Assembly: GCA_023442635.1 (NCBI GenBank)
Contig: JAEZYR010000089.1
Location: 1 to 7,389 of the forward strand
DNA length: 7,389 bases
Direction: 5' to 3'
Source: Bacillota bacterium
Lineage (GTDB): Bacteria > Bacillota > Clostridia > Saccharofermentanales > Fastidiosipilaceae
Position 1 is the first letter of the stretch. Each line of letters opens with the position of its first letter. The notes under the pieces are model-generated. The model was given only the letters and a program-made list of their open reading frames with translations. It was not told where the DNA came from and made no database searches. Position numbers and translations under genes: made by a program. Shown here in pieces: positions 1 through 5,455 of the stretch.

Positions 1-341
1 CGGTAGCCACTCTCAGATAGTTGGCGGTGGGCTAACACTGTCGTAAAGCGCTCGTCAACCCAGTAGATGGGTAGGCCACAGCGCTCTCGCAAAAGATCCG
101 CAAATTCCTTGGCGAGTTCTTCTGAATGGCTGGCCCTGCCGTCTGTTCGTTTGGGTAGCCCCATCACAATGCGCTCGACATCGTGCTGGCGCACAATCTG
201 GGCAATAGCAGAAAGCGCTGGCTCAGGATTTCTCCCATTCCAGCGCAATGTCTCGAGCCCCCTGGCCAATACACCCAAAGGATCCGATATGGCAACACCT
301 ATGCGGACCGTACCAAAGTCCAGTCCTAAAATTCTTCCCAT
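1..341 (-). CDS. ruvX: RuvX/YqgF family putative Holliday junction resolvase / pre-16S rRNA nuclease (3' end cut by window edge)
   Basis: The first 113 codons are present and the C-terminus lies beyond position 1. Family members have an RNase H-like fold. They are described as Holliday junction resolvases and, for E. coli YqgF, as the nuclease maturing the 5' end of 16S rRNA. What is seen: an N-terminal strand with the acidic residue in GLDFG (Asp8), the conserved MGLPKRTDGR segment at about 60-69, and the VDERFTT motif (about 95-101) with the second acidic site at Asp96/Glu97. The last conserved Asp would lie outside the window. Usual family length is about 140-150 residues, so roughly 30 residues are missing. 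The ATG lies 3 bases after the ireB stop codon, and only a weak GGG stands in front of it, which suggests translation coupled to ireB. The identification is firm; which of the two biochemical roles applies is not visible. Confidence 0.93.
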   Translation of the reverse strand, partial: MGRILGLDFGTVRIGVAISDPLGVLARGLETLRWNGRNPEPALSAIAQIVRQHDVERIVMGLPKRTDGRASHSEELAKEFADLLRERCGLPIYWVDERFTTVLAHRQLSESGY

Positions 342-344
342 AAA

Positions 345-605
345 TTAACCCAAGTCGATACCATCTATGTATTCACGAATAATGACTTCTAGAATCTCAT
401 CGCGCTCCATGCGGCGAATGACGCCACGAGCTCCGCGATGATTCGTGATATACGTCGGATCTGATGATAGAAAATAACCCACGAGCTGGCTGATCGGGTT
501 ATAGCCTTTCTCTCTGAGAGCGAGCAAAACTTCGGACATAATTGCTCGGACCTCATCACTCTTATCCACACTCAGATCGATGCGTGTTGTCTCATAGTTA
601 TCCAC
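345..605 (-). CDS. ireB: IreB family regulatory phosphoprotein (UPF0297/YrzL)
   Basis: A small cytosolic protein of 86 residues from the GTG start. The KGYNPISQLVGYFLSSDPTYI segment followed by the RMERDEILEVIIREYI helix is diagnostic of the UPF0297 family. In Enterococcus faecalis IreB is a substrate of the PASTA Ser/Thr kinase IreK and a negative regulator of cephalosporin resistance, phosphorylated on N-terminal threonines. Here the N-terminus reads MDNYETTRID; by my alignment Thr6 matches the enterococcal Thr7, and the Thr4 equivalent is Asn. An in-frame TTG 21 bases upstream would add seven residues, but a strong AAGGAGG (614-620) sits inside that extension, 8 bases before the GTG, so the GTG is preferred. 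The gene is followed after 3 bases by ruvX, the usual Firmicutes order. The usual upstream partner alaS is absent here; mtaB lies upstream instead. Confidence 0.92.
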   Translation of the reverse strand: MDNYETTRIDLSVDKSDEVRAIMSEVLLALREKGYNPISQLVGYFLSSDPTYITNHRGARGVIRRMERDEILEVIIREYIDGIDLG

Positions 606-613
606 GCGAGTGT

Positions 614-620
614 CCTCCTT
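614..620 (-). promoter_or_regulatory. Ribosome binding site of ireB that decides its start
   Basis: AAGGAGG on the minus strand, 8 bases before the GTG at 605-603. It lies inside the longer reading frame beginning with TTG at 626-624, so that upstream start is unlikely. Confidence 0.75.
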
Positions 621-651
621 GTCCAAAAGCCAGATCCTCTAGCTTCTAGTT

Positions 652-660
652 ATCATAACA
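652..660 (-). promoter_or_regulatory. Candidate extended -10 promoter of ireB-ruvX
   Basis: The minus strand reads TGTTATGAT, that is TGn followed by TATGAT (5 of 6 matches to TATAAT). No good -35 hexamer lies at 16-18 bases. A start about 7 bases downstream would give a leader of roughly 40 bases before the ireB GTG. The location in an AT-rich gap is in favour, but it remains a motif match only. Confidence 0.4.
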
Positions 661-676
661 TAACAAGGGTATCAGC

Positions 677-691
677 TTGTTTTAAAAACAA
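677..691. repeat. AT-rich perfect inverted repeat in the mtaB-ireB gap
   Basis: TTGTTTT and AAAACAA around a central A form a perfect 15-base dyad just upstream of the candidate ireB promoter. A similar AAAAACAA stretch recurs at 707-714, beginning 23 bases further along. It does not look like a terminator because the stem is entirely weak pairs but one and there is no separate U-tract. It could be an operator or only AT-rich sequence; function is unknown. Apart from these and the promoter-like element I see nothing in 606-770, and no clear terminator for mtaB. Confidence 0.4.
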
Positions 692-770
692 TTTAAGATG
701 CGATCGAAAAACAAGATTTTATGCCATATTCTGCTCAGATTGTGTGGGCTCAAATCTCGTACACTCAGCC

Positions 771-2309
771 TCAGAGGGCATCAGCAGTAAGGTCCAATTC
801 AAGCTTGGCCAAAGCTTGCTCAGTCGCCTGTCCCGTATGCCTTACACGCAGCCATTCACCAGCCTGATAGCTCGCCTTGGCCTGGCTTGGAGAAAGGGAA
901 AGTTCCCCCATCTGATAATGGTCATCATAGCCGCGCAAAAGCAGCTGACCATCTGGCCCTTCTTGGCGAAATTCGATCAACAAGCGCTCTTGACGTCCTG
1001 CCTGCCGCTTGAGCCAATCCTGATTTGAAGCTTCACCCACAGCGATCAGTTCCTGAGCTCGTCTTTTTCGCTCAGCTATAGCTACTTGATCCGTCCGCGC
1101 TGCCGCCACCGTACCCTTCCGCTCCGAATAGGGAAAAACGTGCATTTTCATAAAACCCACTCCCTCGCAAAAGGCCAGCGACATCTCGTGATCTTCTATC
1201 GTTTCCCCGGGGAAACCTGCAATGACATCTGAGCTGAGTGCTGGATCTTCCCAACGGCTGCGCAAAGCCTGAACGACTGCCATAAAATCTTGGCTGCTGT
1301 AAGGTCTTTTCATCGCCTTCAAGGTTCGGTCACAGCCACTTTGCAAGGACAGATGAAAATGGGGCGTGAAATGCTGGGTTCTGGCCAGTGTATCCAAAAA
1401 AGCTTCATCGAGAGCTGAAGGATCAAGCGAGCCCAGACGCAAGCGCCAGTCGCCTGGCCCAGCTAGACGATCCAGCTCGGTGATCAAAGTCTGCAAAGCC
1501 TCGCCTTGCCGCCCCCAATCGAGGCCATAGGAATTGAGATGGATGCCTGTCAAAACCAATTCTTTGTGTCCAGCCAGCAACAAAGCTTCTGCCTCGGCCA
1601 GCACTTCTGCAATGGCGCGGGAGCGAACGCGGCCGCGTGCGAAGGGGATGATGCAATAGCTGCAGAAGCGGTTACAGCCGTCTTGAATCTTGATGACAGC
1701 GCGGGTTTCCGTCTGCTCTGTGAGCAAGCCATAACTTTCATAAGCTTGCTGCCCCGCGCGATGGAGGGCCAGACTTTCTCCAATCCGCTGAGGTTCAACG
1801 CCATCTTGAGGCAACGGGCCTGAGGCCTCTTCTCCAGAAGCCTCTTCCCCAGAAGCGTCGGCTTTCGCCGATAAGTTCTCATCTGTCTTGGCTAGCGCCT
1901 GCCCGCCTTGGCTCTCGCCTTGCGGATCGACCAAGGTACAGCGTCGCCCTCTTTCGTATAGGGTCTCCAGTATTTTCGCGAGGAGCTCAGCTTTGTGCTG
2001 ATTGCCCACCAAAAGATCCGCTGATGGCAAGGAAGCGCCGAGTTCAACGTGGCAGCCTGTGGCAACCAAGAGCGCTTCGGGGTGCTTTCGCCTAGCGCGC
2101 CGCAGCAATTGCTCTGACTTACGCCCCGCTTCTCCTGTAACCGAACAGGTATTCAAAATGTAGACATCTGCCCTTTCGTCCGCCATAGCCAAGTGCGCGC
2201 CAGCTGCCAAAAACTGCGCAACAATGGCATCGGTCTCATACTGATTGACCTTGCAGCCGAGTGTATGGGTAGCCAGGCTTAAGCCTTCTGCACTTGCTTG
2301 TTTTGACAT
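771..2309 (-). CDS. mtaB: tRNA (N6-L-threonylcarbamoyladenosine(37)-C2)-methylthiotransferase, MtaB type
   Basis: A radical-SAM methylthiotransferase (512 residues) that converts t6A to ms2t6A at position 37 of tRNAs reading ANN codons, next to the anticodon. The N-terminal UPF0004 domain starts with THTLGCKVNQYET, a form typical of MtaB rather than MiaB or RimO. Its three cluster cysteines are Cys19, Cys55 (NTCSVTGE) and Cys86 (ATGCHVE). The radical-SAM domain has GCNRFCSYC (Cys212, Cys216, Cys219), then DVIAGFPGET at about 361-370. A C-terminal TRAM-like region (about 435-510) is recognisable only loosely. Family members are usually about 430-450 residues; the excess is mainly an insert at about 125-200 between the two iron-sulphur domains. 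An in-frame ATG 21 bases upstream lacks a ribosome site, whereas AGGAAAGG (2317-2324) stands 7 bases before the chosen ATG. No convincing promoter or terminator of its own was found. Confidence 0.93.
   Translation of the reverse strand: MSKQASAEGLSLATHTLGCKVNQYETDAIVAQFLAAGAHLAMADERADVYILNTCSVTGEAGRKSEQLLRRARRKHPEALLVATGCHVELGASLPSADLLVGNQHKAELLAKILETLYERGRRCTLVDPQGESQGGQALAKTDENLSAKADASGEEASGEEASGPLPQDGVEPQRIGESLALHRAGQQAYESYGLLTEQTETRAVIKIQDGCNRFCSYCIIPFARGRVRSRAIAEVLAEAEALLLAGHKELVLTGIHLNSYGLDWGRQGEALQTLITELDRLAGPGDWRLRLGSLDPSALDEAFLDTLARTQHFTPHFHLSLQSGCDRTLKAMKRPYSSQDFMAVVQALRSRWEDPALSSDVIAGFPGETIEDHEMSLAFCEGVGFMKMHVFPYSERKGTVAAARTDQVAIAERKRRAQELIAVGEASNQDWLKRQAGRQERLLIEFRQEGPDGQLLLRGYDDHYQMGELSLSPSQAKASYQAGEWLRVRHTGQATEQALAKLELDLTADAL
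1818..1856 (-). repeat. Short in-frame tandem repeat within mtaB
   Basis: Codons for ASGEEASGEEASG (about residues 152-164) are a 15-base in-frame duplication, visible on the plus strand as two nearly identical copies around ccagaagcctcttc. It lies in the low-complexity, acidic insert between the N-terminal and radical-SAM domains and keeps the reading frame, which suits a tolerant linker. Confidence 0.7.
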
Positions 2310-2333
2310 TTGCCTACCTTTCCTAGCCATAAT
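2303..2333 (+). promoter_or_regulatory. Candidate sigma-70 type promoter of the HPr-like gene
   Basis: TTGACA (2303-2308) and CATAAT (2328-2333) are separated by 19 bases, slightly longer than optimal. The hexamers overlap the first codons and ribosome site of the divergent mtaB. A start near 2340 would leave a leader of about 50 bases. The -35 match is perfect and the -10 matches at 5 of 6 positions, but the spacing lowers confidence. Confidence 0.35.
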
Positions 2334-2337
2334 GGCT
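2325..2337. promoter_or_regulatory. Operator-like palindrome between the divergent mtaB and HPr-like genes
   Basis: AGCCAT and ATGGCT flank a single A, giving a perfect 13-base dyad. It covers the candidate -10 of the plus-strand promoter and lies just upstream of the mtaB ribosome site. Position and symmetry suit a repressor site; no regulator is identifiable from the sequence. Confidence 0.35.
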
Positions 2338-2393
2338 GTGATAGTCTACACTGACGACCAAAGAAAAGCCGTGTCAATCAAAAGAGGTATCTC

Positions 2394-2627
2394 ATGATTC
2401 AAATTCGTGTTCGTTTAGCCACCATCAATGATGTGAAACAGTTTGTCCACCTCGTCAATCGCTATCCCTTTGATATTGATCTTGTATCTGGGCGCTATGT
2501 CGTGGATGCCAAGTCCATTATGGGCATTTTCAGTCTCGACCTGTCACAGCCTATCCTAGTCAAAGTTCACAGCGATGAGGCCGAAGAGCTCCTAAGCGCG
2601 CTCGAAGTTTATCGCAGCGAAGACTAA
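2394..2627 (+). CDS. HPr-like protein lacking the phosphocarrier histidine
   Basis: A 77-residue soluble protein with the HPr fold pattern: a first strand IRVRLA, a helix beginning near KQFVHLV, strands around VSGRYVVDA, the KSIMGIFSLDL segment at 40-50, a strand ILVKV, and an acidic C-terminal helix (DEAEELLSALEVY). In true HPr the active His15 lies in a GIHARPA motif; here the equivalent loop reads ATINDVKQ, with no histidine, so transfer of phosphate from enzyme I is not expected. The Ser46 region is kept (Ser41 in SIMG), the site that HPr kinase phosphorylates in Firmicutes. This resembles the logic of Bacillus Crh, a His-less HPr paralogue in catabolite control, but the sequence is not close enough to call it Crh. 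A strong AAGAGG (2382-2387) lies 6 bases before the ATG. It stands alone on the plus strand, divergent from mtaB and convergent with rnr, with no sugar-transport genes nearby. Role unknown. Confidence 0.8.
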   Translation: MIQIRVRLATINDVKQFVHLVNRYPFDIDLVSGRYVVDAKSIMGIFSLDLSQPILVKVHSDEAEELLSALEVYRSED

Positions 2628-2670
2628 TTGCCAGACTTAGGCTCCCCAGTACAGCCAAAGCGCAGCTTTT

Positions 2671-2693
2671 CGGCAGGTCGATCTGGCCTGCCG
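2671..2693. repeat. GC-rich inverted repeat between HPr-like gene and rnr
   Basis: CGGCAGG (2671-2677) pairs perfectly with CCTGCCG (2687-2693) around a 9-base loop. Neither strand has a U-tract after the stem, so it is not a canonical intrinsic terminator. It may stabilise a transcript end or slow polymerase downstream of either converging gene. A second dyad, TGTCATGACA (2694-2703), directly abuts it. Confidence 0.5.
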
Positions 2694-2725
2694 TGTCATG
2701 ACAGGTAGGGCAACCTAGGCTTCCA

Positions 2726-2768
2726 ACGCCAAACTTTTGGCGTGCACCTAAGCTTTGGCGTGTTTTTT
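2726..2768 (+). terminator. Probable intrinsic terminator of the HPr-like gene, overlapping the 3' end of rnr
   Basis: On the plus strand ACGCCAAA (2726-2733) can pair with TTTGGCGT at 2754-2761, followed by one G and six T (2763-2768). The same left arm can instead pair with a nearer TTTGGCGT copy at 2736-2743 to form a tight hairpin without a T-tract. The distal right arm and the T-tract are made by the last codons of rnr (His-Ala-Lys-Ala-stop region). The loop in the terminating form is long (about 20 bases), which weakens the call. Confidence 0.45.
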
Positions 2769-4916
2769 CTGGCCTCGCTGCCGCTTTTGTTTTGATTTTT
2801 TTGCCAGTCGTCCACCTTTCTTTTTGCCCTTCTTCTGCCCAGCCTTCTGAGCTTTGCCCGACGAAACTGGCTTTTGAGCTTTGCCTTCTTGCTCTTTTGC
2901 CCCTTTTTTCTTTTTGGCCTTTTTCTTGCCTTTCGAAAATGGCAGAAGACCTTGGCCTAGATCTTGCCAGGCGCCGACTTGGCCTTCGGTCAGCACAAAT
3001 GTCAGGCGTCTCAAAGTCCGATCCACTTCATGTAGGCGTACTTGTACGCGGTCTCCCAAACGATAGCGTTGCTGACTGCCTTCGGGCCGCACTTCCAGCA
3101 GGGTCTCATTCCAACGCATGTAAGTGGAGCAGAGTCGAAATGGTACAAAACCTTCTAAACTATTGTCCAAGCGAACAAAAAAGCCTGCCGCCATCACGCC
3201 CGAGATACAAGCCTCAAAGTCTTGACCTATCTGTCCTGCCATGTAGCTTGTGGCCTTTTCTGCAAGGCTGGCGTATTCTGCCGCGCTCGCCCGCCGTTCT
3301 GTATCCGACACATGTTCTGCCACATCAATCGCCAGCTTGCCCCAATGCCGTTTGACCTTTTGGCCATGGAGCTGTCGCTTGATCACGCGATGCGTATGCA
3401 AGTCAGCATATCGGCGAATGGGTGAAGTGAAATGGCAGTAGTCGCGGAGGGCCAGGCCAAAGTGCCCCAAGGGTTCAGCTGCATAACGCGCCTTGCTTTG
3501 AGCCTCGAGTAAGCGTCTAGCCAGCAAGGCCTCTGCTGGGCAGCCTTGAATAGCTCGGGAGAAAGCGGCAATTTCTGTAGCTTTGGCAGGTTGACTAAAG
3601 CGCGATCCGTCCTTAGCCGCCACCCACTTTTCGGGTTGTCCCAAGCGTCGGCTTAAGTCTCCTAGATCTGCTAATTTGACAGGATCGGGGGCCTCGTGCA
3701 CGCGATAAATAATCGGTCTTTTCAAGCGCCGATAGCGAGTCGCGACCGCTTCATTAGCCGCAATCATAAACTGCTCGATCAAGCGATTCGACTCTTGCTG
3801 CTCTCGGGGATAAACCGCCAGAACTTCCTTTTGGGGGCCGAGCTCAATTTTCGTCTCAAAGCTGCTGAATTCTAGCTGACCCGCCTGACTTCGAGCTCGC
3901 GCTAATTGTTGGGCTAAGTGGCGCAGAGCCTTCAAGCTTAGCTGAGCCTCTGGATAGATGTCATCCAGGCTTGGCTCAGAGGCTCGACTCGGCGCCTCCT
4001 CGCCTAAGCCATCTTGATCCCAATAATCAAAAAGTCGCTGCACCGTTTCATAGTCAGCGCGAAGCTTGCTGATGATCAAGCTCTCAAAGACTTCGCTCTG
4101 ACGCAAGCGACCCGCTGCATCATAGTCCAATCGCACGGACAGCGCCAAACGCGTGGCACCTGGATTCAAGCTGCACAAACCATTACTTAGCACAGGTGGC
4201 AGCATCGGCAGAACCTGACCCACAAGGTAGACCGAATTTCCCCGTCGTCTCGCTTCTAGATCTAGAGCACTATCTTCACTGACATAAGCCGCCACATCAG
4301 CTATGTGAACCCACAGGTGACGCCCACCATCTGCCAAACTCTCGATAGAAAGGGCGTCATCAATGTCGCGTGTATCCTGCCCATCTATGGTCAGCGTAAA
4401 GAGATCTCGCAGGTCCAAACGCCCCTGCTTTAAGGCTTCTTGGACGCTGTCTTCATCCAGCTCCGCTGCCATGCCCTGGATTTCTTTTTGGACGGCTGCA
4501 GGGAATTGGGATGGCAGGGCGTATTCTTCAATAATGCTTTGTATCGCCACATCGGGATCTTCAGGATCTCCCAAAATCTCCAGAAGATGGCCGCGCAAAG
4601 GACTCGTATCCAAGTGTGTTTCTAGCTCAAAGCGCACCAAAAAGCCCTCAGGGCAGCCCAGAGCTGTCGGATCAAGCTTGACCTCAGGCAGACGCTCTGG
4701 TCCTCGCACCACAGCCCAGGCCTCTCGTCGCCCAAAAGATTCTCGTTGGCGAACAACACCCAGCAACTTGCTACCTGGGCCTGGGAGCGGCTGTAACGCT
4801 TCTGAAGGCGCTGGCGATGGCGCCTTAGCCTCCTGCTGGCTCGGTGTCAGGGCTAGCGTTTTTTCTTTTGCTTCTGGCCTTTGATCAGTCTGCCGTTTCC
4901 GGGGTCTTTTTTTCAT
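2748..4916 (-). CDS. rnr: Ribonuclease R (RNase II/RNB family 3'-5' exoribonuclease)
   Basis: A processive, magnesium-dependent 3'-5' exoribonuclease that degrades structured RNA and takes part in RNA quality control. The 722-residue product begins with about 45 low-complexity residues (basic, then Pro/Ala/Glu). One cold-shock-like RNA-binding domain follows (about 50-115), then the RNB catalytic domain (about 165-510) and an S1 domain (about 560-645). A Lys/Gly/Gln-rich tail runs from about 662 to the end. Catalytic aspartates are visible in TIDGQDTRDIDDAL as Asp178, Asp184, Asp186 and Asp187, with the spacing of E. coli Asp272/278/280/281. The conserved NRLIEQFMIAANEAVA and HFTSPIRRYADL segments are also present. 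GAGG lies 7 bases before the ATG. Homologues such as that of Bacillus have about 780 residues and two cold-shock domains; here the first seems missing. It follows secG, as in many Firmicutes, but smpB does not follow. A terminator separates it from secG and no clear promoter was found. Confidence 0.95.
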   Translation of the reverse strand: MKKRPRKRQTDQRPEAKEKTLALTPSQQEAKAPSPAPSEALQPLPGPGSKLLGVVRQRESFGRREAWAVVRGPERLPEVKLDPTALGCPEGFLVRFELETHLDTSPLRGHLLEILGDPEDPDVAIQSIIEEYALPSQFPAAVQKEIQGMAAELDEDSVQEALKQGRLDLRDLFTLTIDGQDTRDIDDALSIESLADGGRHLWVHIADVAAYVSEDSALDLEARRRGNSVYLVGQVLPMLPPVLSNGLCSLNPGATRLALSVRLDYDAAGRLRQSEVFESLIISKLRADYETVQRLFDYWDQDGLGEEAPSRASEPSLDDIYPEAQLSLKALRHLAQQLARARSQAGQLEFSSFETKIELGPQKEVLAVYPREQQESNRLIEQFMIAANEAVATRYRRLKRPIIYRVHEAPDPVKLADLGDLSRRLGQPEKWVAAKDGSRFSQPAKATEIAAFSRAIQGCPAEALLARRLLEAQSKARYAAEPLGHFGLALRDYCHFTSPIRRYADLHTHRVIKRQLHGQKVKRHWGKLAIDVAEHVSDTERRASAAEYASLAEKATSYMAGQIGQDFEACISGVMAAGFFVRLDNSLEGFVPFRLCSTYMRWNETLLEVRPEGSQQRYRLGDRVQVRLHEVDRTLRRLTFVLTEGQVGAWQDLGQGLLPFSKGKKKAKKKKGAKEQEGKAQKPVSSGKAQKAGQKKGKKKGGRLAKKSKQKRQRGQKKHAKA

Positions 4917-5015
4917 CTTCTTTCCTCAAATCGTTGCCCAATCCCTTCACACACTGTTTCATGCCAAAATGGGCTCATCCATCACTTGGGCGGCTGTTCT
5001 TCCTGTGCAACTTAC

Positions 5016-5041
5016 AAAAAGCACCGCTTAGAGCGGTGCTT
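5016..5041 (-). terminator. Intrinsic terminator downstream of secG
   Basis: On the minus strand AAGCACCGCT and AGCGGTGCTT form a perfect 10-bp stem around a 3-base loop (CTA), with five T at 5020-5016 that overlap the base of the stem. It starts about 30 bases after the secG stop codon and ends about 100 bases before rnr. It should end most secG transcripts, leaving rnr to readthrough or a promoter of its own. Confidence 0.88.
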
Positions 5042-5072
5042 AAAGTGCGGGTTTCGTGTTTCGAAAGTAGCA

Positions 5073-5306
5073 TCAGATCGATGTCATGGCGTAAAGCGTG
5101 ATGTTCAAAATAATGAAAACAATGGCCAACACCGTCGTCAACTTTTTGAGCGTGGCATCCATGGCTCGACCCTTGTTCTTGCCGAAGAAAGTCTCGGCCG
5201 AACCACCGATCGTACCCAAGCCACGAGCATTACCTTCTTGCATAATAACGAGCGCAATTAAAGCGATGCAAAGCAGTGCATCCAACACTGCGATAAAATA
5301 GACCAT
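5073..5306 (-). CDS. secG: Preprotein translocase subunit SecG
   Basis: A small inner-membrane subunit that joins SecY and SecE in the protein-conducting channel and aids SecA-driven export. The 77-residue product has two hydrophobic segments, about 4-22 and about 57-74. They are joined by a loop with the family signature: Gln-Glu-Gly (QEGNARGLG), GGSAETFFGKNKGR, then LKKLT before the second helix. Length and layout match typical SecG. An ATG three codons upstream (5315) is also in frame, but its AGGG ribosome site would touch the start codon. From the chosen ATG the AGGG at 5316-5319 is 9 bases away. A good promoter lies directly upstream and a strong terminator directly downstream, so it is probably monocistronic with some readthrough into rnr. 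Confidence 0.95.
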   Translation of the reverse strand: MVYFIAVLDALLCIALIALVIMQEGNARGLGTIGGSAETFFGKNKGRAMDATLKKLTTVLAIVFIILNITLYAMTSI

Positions 5307-5339
5307 ATCTACCATCCCTACTTATAGATAATCGGGGAT

Positions 5340-5368
5340 ATAATAACAGTCTCGCCGCATGCCTTCAA
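5340..5368 (-). promoter_or_regulatory. Sigma-70 type promoter of secG
   Basis: On the minus strand TTGAAG (5368-5363) and TATTAT (5345-5340) are exactly 17 bases apart. The -35 matches TTGACA at 4 of 6 positions and the -10 matches TATAAT at 5 of 6. Transcription would start near 5333, leaving a short leader before the AGGG ribosome site at 5319-5316. Confidence 0.65.
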
Positions 5369-5383
5369 GCCTTCTATAAGGCT
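5368..5383. repeat. Small inverted repeat between secG and the hydrolase gene
   Basis: AGCCTT (5368-5373) and AAGGCT (5378-5383) pair around CTAT. It touches the upstream edge of the secG -35 hexamer and lies about 70 bases before the divergent hydrolase gene. It could be a regulator site for either gene; there is no U-tract on either strand, so it is not a terminator. No convincing plus-strand promoter for the hydrolase was found in this gap. Confidence 0.3.
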
Positions 5384-5455
5384 CGAGAACGCAGATTGAA
5401 ATGACGTTTTCGCTAGCTTTGGTGAGTTGAATCACGAAAGGTCTTGCACGCCTAT

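Noticed and set aside
67..348. Plus-strand open frame opposite ruvX and the ireB end
   Set aside because: It is the reverse shadow of ruvX; the minus strand gives a conserved family protein and the plus-strand translation is low in structure and has no ribosome site.
2372..2377. Perfect TTGACA on the minus strand as a -35 for mtaB
   Set aside because: No acceptable -10 hexamer lies 15-19 bases downstream; the nearest candidate (TAGACT) is 23 bases away.
2671..2693. GC-rich hairpin considered as an intrinsic terminator for rnr or the HPr-like gene
   Set aside because: Neither strand has a T-tract after the stem; kept only as an inverted repeat.
2694..2703. TGACAGGT after the TGTCATGACA dyad resembles the 11-bp repeat unit at the window end
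   Set aside because: Only eight bases are shared and there is a single copy, which is compatible with chance.
2792..3355. 187-codon plus-strand open frame within rnr
   Set aside because: It lies opposite well-conserved RNase R domains, has a Ser/Pro/Leu-rich translation typical of antisense frames, and shows no recognisable motif.
4363..4884. 173-codon plus-strand open frame opposite the rnr 5' half
   Set aside because: The Ser/Arg-rich translation and lack of a ribosome site mark it as an antisense shadow of rnr.
5396..5424. TTGAAA at 5396-5401 as a -35 for the hydrolase gene
   Set aside because: No -10-like hexamer occurs at a usable spacing; TTGGTG at 17 bases is a poor match.
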